Part shown: one piece after another, positions 8,942 to 17,206 of the stretch
Position numbering within the stretch: the first letter of the stretch is position 1
How the letters are laid out: every line of letters starts with the position of its first letter
Origin: Mesotaenium endlicherianum
Taxonomy: Eukaryota; Streptophyta; Zygnematophyceae; Zygnematales; Mesotaeniaceae
Assembly: GCA_009602735.1 (NCBI GenBank)
Contig: WELA01008071.1
Coordinates: 61,914 to 82,346 of the forward strand
DNA: 20,433 bases
Reading direction: 5' to 3'
Program-made: the position numbers and the translations under genes
Notes under the pieces: model-generated
Told to the model about the DNA's origin: nothing
The model's database searches: none
What the model saw: only the letters and a program-made list of their open reading frames with translations

Positions 8942-10148
8942 TGTGCACAAACCAAGATAAAAGTTTGTCGAAGTGCGTCAAGATTTTGTCGATAAAAAAT
9001 AAATTGTCCACAACATTTGAAGTTAACTTCAATAATGTACAATGCGGGCATTAGTTGACACTCCTCAATTCATTTGAGACCTATTCCAAGGTCTCAAGGT
9101 TGTGTCAAGCTCTTTATACTGGACGGACTTGAAACTTGTGTCAAGTCGTGACAACATGATAAAGTGTGTGACTATAATTTTCAACATGATACAAGTTGCA
9201 TATATTCGTTTGTTTTCCTTACGACGTCAAGTTGCGCACACTTTGTTCGCTTGACTTATCGATGTTTCAAGATGGGCGTGCTGTCAAACGGACGAAGCTA
9301 ACTGGTTGCGGTGCTCGATGAAATATGTCAGGCATTTCAAAACGAATGGAGGTTTTGCTCCTGTCAAGTTGGAATCAAGTCATGTGCAAATCAAGTTATG
9401 CAAGATAAAAATTCTAAAGTGCACTCCCCTTGATTTCGAGACATCTTGCTCATTTGGTGACGACAACTGTAATCAAAAAAAAAAAGTCAACCACTTACAA
9501 CTACAAAGAGTACAAAATTTGTCATTAATGCTTGGAAATAAAAATTGACAATTTGATGAGAATCAACTGAGGTTCGAAAAGTGCAAGATATCCGTAAAGA
9601 TTTACAAGAATTCGAGATGCAAATGTCAAACGTGTATAATTTCTAACATGATGTGGAGAAAGTAGCAAGCGCAAGAAGTAGAAATTTTCATGCAAGTGTA
9701 TAACTAGCAGTAGGCATGAGTAGATTCACTACAATGCAGACTTACATGGTGCCCACCCACCAACCCTTTAGAGCTAGATGAGGTCAGTAGCTCAAGTTGG
9801 AGTTAGGGTAGACTAGTCACATATGTTATGAAGATGCAAGCCTAGCATCTAATAGAGTTGAGCGACATTGCTAGGCAAAATCAGAGTTAATAGGATGTAA
9901 GTTCTCTAAAGATAAATATTAAGCACTTAGACCAAAGGGTATACCGGTCCATTTCATTACCTAGGATAAAATAGGTATGAAAAGCTAGTGTCATAGTCCC
10001 TACATGCGCATAGCCGAAGCATTTGTGCACTATGCCTTTCTAGTCTAACCTGCATATTCATCATATTCTCTACATCTCATGCTTATGGGTTCATATTTTG
10101 TATTAAATTTATGCACATTTAAACGAACATAATGTGCTTGAGGTCGTT
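8942..10148. other. AT-rich sequence between two LTRs, nothing recognised
   Basis: A short frame at 9306-9548 (80 codons) shows no motif and is likely chance. No primer binding site, polypurine tract or protein similarity is visible. It may be eroded transposon sequence. Confidence 0.5.
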
Positions 10149-10646
10149 TGTAGTGAAATGAGTTAGAATGAATAAGTTTGTTTTAATTTAATGCTTTTGA
10201 ATATTTTTAGAGTAGTTTTGTATGACTTCAAGTGTGCATAGATACTCTAATGACTTGGTTCATGTCCTTTGAAGCTTCTAAGGCATTTTCAAAGTTAGAG
10301 GAAGGACCTAGAATAACTCCATGTGGCAAAAGTCTAATATGCCATTTTTAGGTGAAAAGAACAGATGTACATTATTCTAGAAAGAGATGGCAAGTTTTGG
10401 GATGTGTTGGGTGCCAACACATTAACATGCACCTTTTTAAAAATTACTTATGTAGCAAGTATATAAACAAAAGCTAGAACTTAGAAAGGCATTCCAAAAT
10501 CACTCTTGTACTTGCCAAATTCCAGAAATATATTAACTTTCAAAAAGCCATCTCTCTTTGACGAAGCTACCACTTGTGTTGAAAGATCCTTGTCTTGAAA
10601 AATTAAAGTATTGTATTTTACTAAGTACTTTATCTATTTCACTACA
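10149..10646 (+). mobile_element. 5' LTR of Ty3/gypsy element A
   Basis: It starts TGTAGTGAAAT and ends ATTTCACTACA, an 11-base terminal inverted repeat. It holds a TATATAAAC motif near 10459 and is followed one base later by a primer binding site and gag. The 5 bases before it are TCGTT (10144-10148), the predicted target-site duplication, whose partner should lie beyond the window. Its 5' portion differs clearly from the two solo LTRs of the family. Confidence 0.9.
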
Positions 10647-10647
10647 G

Positions 10648-10659
10648 TGGTATCGGAGC
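10648..10659 (+). other. Primer binding site of element A
   Basis: TGGTATCGGAGC follows the LTR after one base. It matches the usual initiator-Met tRNA site TGGTATCAGAGC except for G at position 8. Reverse transcription of the element RNA would start here. Confidence 0.85.
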
Positions 10660-10683
10660 TAGGCACTTTGATAGCACAAGAAG

Positions 10684-11889
10684 ATGGCCGATTCTCAAGA
10701 CCAACAGCAAGCTTTCGAAGGAAACACTTCATCTCCAAGAGACCCTCCTCCAGCACCGACCGAAGAGCACACTCAAGAAAATCTGCAACAACAAGAAGCA
10801 CCACAAGGAGAAGCATCGTCAAATCGCGTGGCAGCCGCTATAGCAAAGTTGACTCCACCACAAGGAATTCCCGCAAATGAGTGGGCAGCCTTCCTAATGA
10901 CCGTCCACTACCAAGTGGGCTCGGCCACCTATGAAGCGACCGTGCAAGCATCAAGAGAAGCTATGGCTGCCATGGCTGCCCCTATTGCAAGCAACGCTCC
11001 AAATCCAGCCACGGCTCAAGCGCCTCCACAAGAGCCTACGAGAGCAAGGAAACTCATCAAGCCCGGCAAACCCAACACTTTCAACTCCGGGAAAGGAGCC
11101 AACCTCAATTTTTGGCTCTACCAAGTGGAGACGTACCTCGCATTCCTTGAAGTACCTAAGGAGGACTACGTTCCCTTTGCCGTTGCCTTACTTAGAGGAG
11201 CAGCAACATCATGGTGGCGTAATTATCAAGCGGCTATATATCAAGCTATGGTGCACCCTGTGCTCGGCCAAGAGCCCCCACCATCATATGCAAAATGCGC
11301 AAATTTTTGTAAGGTCCTCAAGAAGCAATTCATGCCCATCAATGCGGAGAAGATTGCTCGAGGAAAGCTCCACCATCTCAAGCAAACGACGTCCGTTCTA
11401 GAGTATACATCCAGATTTCACGCCCTCACTCTTGAGATCTCCAACATGTCTCTCAAGGAGAAGATTGATCGCTACATCCTTGGCCTCAAGCCCAAGGCGG
11501 CAAAGGAAGTGGAATTACGCGACCTGACGGACTTCTCAAAGATTGTTGAAGTGGCGCAAAAGGTGGATACCTTGGATTTCAAGCATTCATTGCCTTCATC
11601 TTCACGGGCACCGGCGAAGCGGGTGTACGCAACCCCTTCCACATCCAAATCTGGACCCACACCCATGGAAATTGGAGTTATTAAAAGGAACCCCGCGGCT
11701 GCCCAGAAGAGTGGAAGACCCTCCAATGACACTTACGATGCAAGAAACCAACAAGGAGTGGAAGTAAGACTCTCCTCGGCTGAAAAGAAAGCTCTTATGA
11801 CGGCTGGACTTTGCTTTCATTATAAGGAGAAGGGGCATCGTGCACTCTCATGCCCCAAAAAGTTGTCAAAAAACGGACAGCGCCGATAG
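10684..11889 (+). CDS. gag: Gag polyprotein of element A
   Basis: 401 codons opening MADSQDQQQ, 24 bases after the primer binding site. It encodes the capsid/nucleocapsid protein that packages element RNA into virus-like particles. It has a Gln/Pro-rich N-terminus and then the retrotransposon Gag capsid region at about residues 130-290 (FWLYQVETYL, SWWRNYQ, LKKQFMP, LEYTSRFHALT). The zinc knuckle near residue 378 reads CFHYKEKGHRALSC: the second Cys of C-x2-C-x4-H-x4-C is Tyr (TAT at 11821-11823), so zinc binding should fail. The rest of the frame is intact. A -1 frameshift signal near its end leads into pol. The LTR and PBS context makes the call firm. Confidence 0.93.
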   Translation: MADSQDQQQAFEGNTSSPRDPPPAPTEEHTQENLQQQEAPQGEASSNRVAAAIAKLTPPQGIPANEWAAFLMTVHYQVGSATYEATVQASREAMAAMAAPIASNAPNPATAQAPPQEPTRARKLIKPGKPNTFNSGKGANLNFWLYQVETYLAFLEVPKEDYVPFAVALLRGAATSWWRNYQAAIYQAMVHPVLGQEPPPSYAKCANFCKVLKKQFMPINAEKIARGKLHHLKQTTSVLEYTSRFHALTLEISNMSLKEKIDRYILGLKPKAAKEVELRDLTDFSKIVEVAQKVDTLDFKHSLPSSSRAPAKRVYATPSTSKSGPTPMEIGVIKRNPAAAQKSGRPSNDTYDARNQQGVEVRLSSAEKKALMTAGLCFHYKEKGHRALSCPKKLSKNGQRR

Positions 11890-12131
11890 GCCAGGAGCCT
11901 ACCACCCCAAGACCCACTTCAAGAGAAGACAACAAGCCAAGTGAGGTGGAGACCCTCGTTGAAGACGACATTCCAGCCCCAATTATTTTGAGAGGTTACC
12001 TTGGAGGAGAGAAGGTCCACATCTTGGTGGATAGCGGAGCTCAAGGCACCTTCATCGCTGCACATTTTGCCACCAAGCACGATAGGGTATTATTATGCGA
12101 ACTCTTGACCACGACGAGGAGATTATGATGC
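11850..12131 (+). pseudogene. pol: Element A pol, protease N-terminal part (broken)
   Basis: This frame is -1 relative to gag and overlaps its end. It carries the aspartic protease active site VDSGAQGTF (D-S-G class) about 65 codons in, preceded by GEKVHIL. The frame is lost soon after ATKH and stops at 12126-12128, just before a solo LTR inserted at 12132. Downstream, the continuing sequence (DHDEEIMM...) is in another frame, so a frameshift preceded or accompanied the insertion. Protease would cut Gag and Pol polyproteins; here it cannot be made. Confidence 0.8.
11868..11901 (+). promoter_or_regulatory. -1 ribosomal frameshift signal (A AAA AAC plus stem-loop) at the gag-pol junction
   Basis: In the gag frame the codons TCA AAA AAC place a canonical X XXY YYZ heptamer (A AAA AAC) at 11868-11874. 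Slipping back one base reads AAA AAA CGG ACA GCG and enters the pol frame. Twelve bases downstream, TAGGC and GCCTA (11887-11901) can form a 5-bp stem with a 5-base loop. The gag stop (TAG, 11887-11889) lies in the stem. Confidence 0.65.
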
Positions 12132-13069
12132 TGTAACGATCCGAGCTATTTTAGGCGTATTTGGGACGTTTTCCCAATTACCTAAAGTACGTTATACTAT
12201 TTATCATATTATTTGATAAATGATTGCATCATATTCAATTATTTGCCACACGTGTGTGCCGATTAATTCCTGGTCGATTGGCGAAATGACCGAGATACTA
12301 TTGCAAAAAGCGTCGTAACGTAACTCGACTACTTCGCAAAAGTACGACATAATTATTCATAAAGTTACTTTGATTAATTATGAGATGATAACTTATTAAA
12401 TCATTGATTGATTAAGTTGATTTGATTGTCATTATTTCGACAATGCACAATCACAGATTTCGAATTTACGACAAGTCGTTAATACGAACAAACCGTCGTA
12501 TCAAGATACGAACAAACCGTCGTAAAGACAAACGAAACAAAATATGCAAAATCGCTTTGCATCGACGCGGATTTGAACCCGCGACTTGTCGCTTGAAACG
12601 TTCACACCTAAACCAATTGGCCAAGTAGTTATTCGTAACTCCTGGTACATGACGTTATCATTTGAACGCGACTCCGCGAACAGTCGCGACTTTTCGGAAA
12701 GTCGCAAGAACGCGAAAACGCCCGTTTGGCGCGAACCGGTTTTTTGAAAACCATTGAAAAGTCTCCAAACCGCCAAACGGCGCGTTTCGAGCATTCGGCC
12801 GAATGGGACACTTCCCTTCAACCGTTTTCGTTGAACATGAACCGGTGCCCTAGGTGGTGATTCGAAGCACTCCAATGCCTCATGTTGTGCAGGTATAAAT
12901 ACCTGTAGAGTCATTAGAGTGCAACTCTCACAAGCACACATTCTACGTTAGTTTAAATTTTCTTTCGAGTATTCGTCGATTTGCACAATTATACAGATTT
13001 TCCTTCCACTTGAATTAAATATTCCTTGAATACCGAGGAAAGATCCTCTCGAAAAGCAGAAACGTAACA
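12132..13069 (+). mobile_element. Solo LTR of a third retrotransposon family (TSD GATGC)
   Basis: It starts TGTAACGATCCG and ends ACGTAACA. Identical 5-base duplications GATGC flank it at 12127-12131 and 13070-13074. Removing it and one TSD copy rejoins the protease gene. A TATA-like motif (GTATAAATACC) near 12893 fits an LTR promoter. The + orientation is inferred from the TGTAACG start common in plant LTRs. No internal region is present. It contains a tRNA-like segment on the - strand. Confidence 0.88.
12557..12630 (-). ncRNA. tRNA-like remnant with pol III A and B boxes inside a solo LTR
   Basis: On the - strand, TGGCCAATTGG (12623-12613) fits the A box, and GGTTCAAATCC (12579-12569) fits the B box. 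They are 33 bases apart, the spacing in a tRNA gene. The B-box arm can pair (CGCGG with CCGCG). The acceptor ends do not pair, so this is not a functional tRNA. It could be a relic of a tRNA-derived SINE or a captured tRNA. Confidence 0.4.
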
Positions 13070-13074
13070 GATGC

Positions 13075-13190
13075 CTAACGGATTCTTCTATACTACCCCT
13101 TCCAAGAAGACGTACCTCTTGTCACTCTCTATCAAGTCCTTCAAGGATAGAGTAGTGTTCTCCCCCATGCAATTGGGCAAATACGACGTC
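13075..13190 (+). pseudogene. pol: Element A pol, protease middle part
   Basis: Between two solo LTRs, this piece reads FKDRVVFSPMQLGKYDV and continues after the second LTR as TLGTPWL. This is the linker between the active site and the conserved C-terminal protease motif. It ends with the ACGTC target-site copy at 13186-13190. Confidence 0.7.
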
Positions 13191-13693
13191 TGTAGTGAAA
13201 TAGATAGATAAAGTACTCAGTGAAATATAATACTTTATCTATTCAAAACAAGGATCTTTGAACACAAGTGGTAGCTTCTTGAAAGAGAGATGGCTTCTTG
13301 AAAGTTAATATATTTTTGGATTTTGGCAAGTACAAGAGTGATTCTGGAATGTCTTTCTATGTTCTAGCTCTTGTTTATATACTTGCTACATAAGTAATTT
13401 CTAAGAAAGTGTATGTTGATGTGTTGGCACCCAACACATCCCAAAACTTGCCACCTCTTTCTAGAATAATGTACACATGTCCTTTTGACCTAAAAATGGC
13501 ACATTTGACTTTTGCCACATGGAGTTCTTCTAGGTCTTTCCTCTAACTTCGAAAATGCCTTGGAAGGTTCAAAGGACATGAACCAAGTTACTAGAGTACC
13601 TATTCACACTTGACTCCACACAATACTACTCCAAATATATTTGAAAACATTAAAATATATGCAAACTAATATATAATAACTCAAATCACTACA
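13191..13693 (-). mobile_element. Inverted solo LTR of the element A family (TSD ACGTC)
   Basis: It is the reverse complement of the A-family LTR: TGTAGTGAAAT at the left, ATCACTACA at the right. It is flanked by ACGTC at 13186-13190 and 13694-13698. It shares long, nearly identical runs with the solo LTR at 8434-8936. It interrupts the protease gene of element A between D-V and L-G-T-P-W-L. Its presence inside an older member of the same family shows a later burst of that family. Confidence 0.92.
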
Positions 13694-13965
13694 ACGTCAC
13701 CCTAGGGACGCCTTGGTTGACCAAGCACGACCCCCAAGTTGATTGGAGGGACGGTACCATCAAGATTAAGAATGACATCACTTCCAGAATCTGTATTTTG
13801 CGCGCAATCCAGAATATCCAGATCCAAGACATCAAGAAGCCGGCACACGAGATACTATTGTCCGCCCTCCAACTCAAGAGACTTGTGAGGAAGGGACACG
13901 AGCTTCTTTTGACCTTGATCACGCCAAAAGACATCAAGAAAGACATCAAAAGTTAAGAAGGCAGC
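13694..13965 (+). pseudogene. pol: Element A pol, protease C-terminal part and linker
   Basis: It reads TLGTPWLTKHDPQVDW (the retropepsin I/L-G-x-P-W-L motif), then about 65 residues of linker toward reverse transcriptase, ending in a stop at 13954-13956. Element B then interrupts at 13966. The reverse transcriptase of A is not in the window and should resume beyond element B/C. Confidence 0.8.
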
Positions 13966-14702
13966 TGAAAGGGGCAAATTGCCCTAGTGGAAGCGTAATG
14001 ACTCACGAGGAAAGGAACTAGTTGCCATCATACTAGAGAGTGCAGCGGCATATCACTAACAAAGCTTAGGAAAATTACTTGACACTTTGAGTGGCAAGAA
14101 ACTGCTCACAAATGATGAAAGGCCTTGTCATTGCAAACCCGTAGAAATTTACAGAAGTAAAAACTGATGAGAAACAAAGAAGTTATGCCTATTTATAATT
14201 TTATGTCTAAGTGCTCCTCCCTAGGAGGAAGTTACGAATTCTCTTAAGTGTTCGTCAAATCGTCCCTTCCAGAATACTCGTGAGTAAGCCAGATCAGTCT
14301 AATTTGACGTGTCGGGCCGAATTGACGTCCACATACATGCATCAACATTACTAGAATATTCTATCTTAGACGCGCTAGGCTAAACCGAAACTTCTAGGTA
14401 AATCGACCTAGTCGGCACTCCGCGTCAGCCGAACTTACGTGAAGGTTCGAGTTCATTCTAACGGGCCAGATCGCTCGACGCTGTCGGTCAATCCGACGGT
14501 CGCGCTCACCGCGAATTAAGGACAGTCGTCAACCGACCTCAAAACTAATTAAACTTCGGAAATCCATAACTCTCTCAATACTTGACCAAATTCGATGAAC
14601 TTTATATCAAAATGACCACAAAAATGCACTCTACACTACTATACAATCAAAACATACTTTCATGAAACTCAAAAATGCACTTTATAAACCTATGACCTTA
14701 CA
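13966..14702 (-). mobile_element. 3' LTR of element B
   Basis: On the - strand it begins TGTAAGGTCATAGG (from 14702) and ends CCCCTTTCA (13966). It matches the LTR of element C (17207-17949) in inverted orientation over its whole length, with scattered substitutions and small indels. It contains a TATAAATAGGCATAA promoter-like motif shared with C. Confidence 0.93.
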
Positions 14703-15313
14703 TCATCCCCCTCCTCAAGATGCGACGTCCTCGACGCATTCTGCAGATAACGTCTCAACTTACTCTTACAATGAGTCAAGTTGGCCTCTGGCTCCCAAGT
14801 GTTGTCGTCCGCATGGTAGCCTTTCCACTTGACCAGATACTCTTGGACAAATCGTTGACCTCGCTTGACTCGTCGATCGCCGACAATCGCCTCCACTTCA
14901 TACTCCAATACATCATCGATCTCGACCGGTGGTGGCGGTGTAGGTAGTCGTCCTGGATGTCCTTCATTCGGGTCAACGTATGGCCGTAGACAACTGACAT
15001 GGAACACATCATGGATACGCCATCCTGGAGGAAGTTCCAACTTGTAGGTCACTAGATTCACCTGCTTGAGCACTTCAAAGGGACCTGTAAACCGTGCCCG
15101 CAGTTTCCTCTTGCCTGTGAAAGGTAGATTCTCTGTGGACAAGAGTACTTTGTCGCCCACATGGAATGTCACTTCCCTCTTGTGCTTGTTAGCATGCTTG
15201 ACCTGCTCTTGTTGTGCCTTCCGAATACACGTCTTCGCCATATCCCAAGTCTTGGCCATCTGCTCCATAAAAGCTTGTGTAGTAGGAACCTGAGTCTCCT
15301 TGGCCTTATCCAA
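14690..15313 (-). pseudogene. pol: Element B pol C-terminus: integrase tail and chromodomain
   Basis: About 207 codons in the same frame as the integrase core but separated from it by a TAG (15316-15314). It carries the GPF/GPY module (RARFTGPFEVLKQVN, LPPGWRIHDVFHVSCLRPY) and then a chromodomain (EYLVKWKGYHADDNTWEPE). Chromodomains bind modified histones and steer chromovirus insertion into heterochromatin. The frame ends with GDDVRS and a stop at 14692-14690, inside the first bases of the LTR. The chromodomain shows aromatic Y and W cage-type residues, so this part looks intact. The upstream stops make the locus a pseudogene. Confidence 0.9.
14703..14716 (-). other. Polypurine tract of element B
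   Basis: On the - strand GAGGAGGGGGATGA lies directly before the TG of the 3' LTR, the standard position for the plus-strand primer in reverse transcription. It overlaps the last pol codons. Confidence 0.8.
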
Positions 15314-16006
15314 CTAGATGTTCCCTGGATGATATACTTCTCGCCCATAAACCATAGCAAATGGTGACTGCTTGGTGGATCCCTGCATGCTGTTGTTGTA
15401 GGCAAACTCCAATCCTGGCAGCTTCCTGTCCCACTCTGAAGGGTCTTCCATAGTGNACTCTGAAGGGTCTTCCACAGTGAAACTCATGAGCACCTCTTGC
15501 AAAGTTCTGTTGAGCCTCTCACTCTGCCCGTCTGTCTGAGGATGGTGGAAAGTGCTCATTCTCAGCTTGGTCCCCATCAAAGTAAACAATAACCGCCAAA
15601 AGTTGCTAGTAAACCTTGGATCCCGATCTGAAACAATCACCTTCGGTAACCCGTGTAGCCTGAAAATATGATCAAAGAATAGTCGTGCCACATTTGTTGC
15701 CGTACAAGTCTCCTTCATGGGAATGAAGTGAGCCATCTTGCTGAGTCTATCAAATACAACCCAAACTGCATTGTGCCCTTGACCACTCACTGGTAATGAT
15801 GTGATAAAGTCCATAGCAATCTGCTCCCAAAGATACTCTGGAATAGGCAGGGGCTGCAATGTACCTCACTTCTTTTGATTTGGTGTCTTGTTTCTCTAAC
15901 ACGCATCGCAACTCCTGATCCACTCTGCGATGGCCTTGTCCATATTTCTCCAATAGTACTCCCGCTTCAGCACGCTTGCCGTCTTCTCGCTTCCAAAGTG
16001 TCCAGC
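15314..16006 (-). pseudogene. pol: Element B pol: integrase zinc finger and catalytic core
   Basis: The zinc-binding part reads AGHFGSEKTASVLK and later CDACQR. After a TGA at 15868-15866 the catalytic core follows, with the D-D-E triad in MDFITSLP, SDRDPRFTSNFW and PQTDGQSERLNRTL. The core ends at a TAG (15316-15314). Integrase inserts the cDNA into host DNA. A single N at 15456 splits an eight-residue duplication that is probably an assembly artefact. Left of 16007 the zinc finger continues; right of it a solo LTR separates it from RNase H. Confidence 0.9.
15433..15479. repeat. 23-base direct duplication flanking a single N
   Basis: Bases 15433-15455 and 15457-15479 are the same 23-mer with one T/C difference, joined by N. 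This looks like two contig ends overlapping but not merged. Confidence 0.85.
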
Positions 16007-16726
16007 TGAAATGAATCGACTTACTAAATAAGCGATTAACAATTAATAAAGATCTTTATATCAGCAAGTAATCTTTATGGTAATTTTCGTTAACTGGTTA
16101 AACGGCAAAGGACAATACACTAGCAGTGAATAATAGTCGTAAGTTAAATGCGAGTAAACTAGCATCAATAATGCAAATTAGTAAACTCATACATAAGCAA
16201 GGTTAGAAGACAGTGCGTATCGATGGCTTCTCGCCTTGGATTCAGATCTCTCTCAGTAAGCTGTACAGGAGAGTTGGCCTCGTTTCCGAATGCCGAACTC
16301 GAGAGCAATGCCTAGCATATGTACATGGAATGAGTTTACTGTTCAACGGTCAGTGCGATGGCACCGCCTACCCGGGAGTTAACCACGATGGTAGGACCTC
16401 GGCTAACCAAATCCACCGCCATCTCCCATCATCCCGAATAGCCATCCATCATAGGGTTGTCATCTGGCCATTCATCTAGCATATCGCACTTAGATGCATA
16501 TCAAGGCAGTTCGCTGCTATCGAGTACGGAAGTCAGCTGGCTGTCAAAGAATGGGTCAGCAAGCTGACTTATATGGACTTCAGCCTGCTGCTTCCGGTTG
16601 AGTCATTAAACTGATAATTATGTAAAGTCCAGCAGACTGACTATTAACTAAAGTTCAGCAGGCTGAACTTAATTAACTATTATATTTAAATGAATATTAT
16701 ATCCACTAATATACTGATTCATTACA
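16007..16726. mobile_element. Solo LTR of a fourth family inside element B (TSD CCAGC)
   Basis: It starts TGAAATGAATC and ends GATTCATTACA: 11-base ends that are inverted repeats with one mismatch. CCAGC flanks it at 16002-16006 and 16727-16731. Excision rejoins the RNase H-integrase linker with the zinc finger (EHHDCLY then AGHFGS) on the - strand. There is no coding capacity. It contains a cluster of short palindromes at 16531-16670. Orientation cannot be told. Confidence 0.88.
16531..16670. repeat. Cluster of short palindromes related to AAGTTCAGC-AG-GCTGAACTT
   Basis: Related inverted repeats lie at 16531-16545, 16555-16568 (GTCAGC-AA-GCTGAC), 16625-16643 and 16651-16670 (perfect 9-base arms with 2-base spacer), with a half-copy near 16577. 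All share a CAGC/GCTG core. Confidence 0.7.
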
Positions 16727-17206
16727 CCAGCATATAAGCAGTCATGATGCTCCGCAAGTAGTAAAAGTCTCGAAGCTCCTTGATGTCAGGTACTACCACT
16801 CTTTTGGAATCACCATAATACCATATGCCGTCCTTCTTCTGCATACTCGAGTTGGACTCAGCTGCTCCACCATCAGCAAACTGTAGGTCCTCCTCATAAC
16901 CTCTCTTAAGCCTTTCCTTGAAGTCCATACTCTCCTTGATGACCGAGACAGCTGCAAGGTCATACTTCCTAGATAAAGCGTCTGCAGGGTTGATCTTCCC
17001 ATGTAAGTACTCAATCTTGTGGCCGAACTGTTGCAGAAACTCCATCCACCTTGCCTGTCTTGGTGTCAATGTTGGCTGCGTCATAAACTTCTCCAAGCTC
17101 TAGTGGTCGGTCTTGACGAACACCTTCCGGCCGTCTACATAACATCGCCAAATCCTCAAAGCGTGGATGATTGCCAACATCTCCCGCTCGTGTGCTGCAT
17201 AGTTTT
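16727..17206 (-). pseudogene. pol: Element B pol: RNase H domain and linker (broken)
   Basis: On the - strand it reads NYAAHEREMLAIIHALRIW, VKTDH, a premature TAG (17102-17100), then SLEKFMTQPTLTPRQARW and NPADALSRK. This is the RNase H domain of a Ty3/gypsy pol, which degrades the RNA strand of the RNA-DNA hybrid. Near the left end the conserved EHHD motif is found one base out of frame with the RNase H frame, showing a single-base indel. The domain is cut at its N-terminal edge by the LTR of element C. Confidence 0.85.

Larger units (their letters stand above)
13966..17206 (-). mobile_element. Ty3/gypsy chromovirus element B, 5' part cut off by element C
   Basis: The element runs leftward on the - strand. 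From right to left it has RNase H (17206-16727), a foreign solo LTR (16007-16726), integrase (16006-15314), GPY/chromodomain (15313-14690), polypurine tract and 3' LTR (14702-13966). Gag, protease and reverse transcriptase are absent because element C inserted at 17207; they should lie beyond C's 3' end. The 5 bases left of the LTR are GCAGC (13961-13965), the predicted TSD. At least three premature stops and one frameshift mark it as inactive. Confidence 0.88.

Noticed and set aside
9306..9548. 80-codon + strand frame as a gene
   Set aside because: It has no motif, lies in AT-rich sequence between repeats, and has no visible splice or regulatory context.
12422..12628. 68-codon + strand frame with RGFEPATCRL
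   Set aside because: This peptide is what a reverse-complemented tRNA sequence gives on translation. It reflects the tRNA-like remnant, not a protein.
12557..12630. A functional tRNA gene
   Set aside because: The acceptor stem does not pair, the D arm is poor, and no consistent anticodon stem can be drawn.
13191..13693. 3' LTR of element A
   Set aside because: It is in the wrong orientation, has its own 5-base TSD, and sits inside the protease gene, so it is an independent solo LTR.
14720..15367. + strand frames across the element B pol region
   Set aside because: They are shadows of the chromodomain and integrase reading frames on the - strand.
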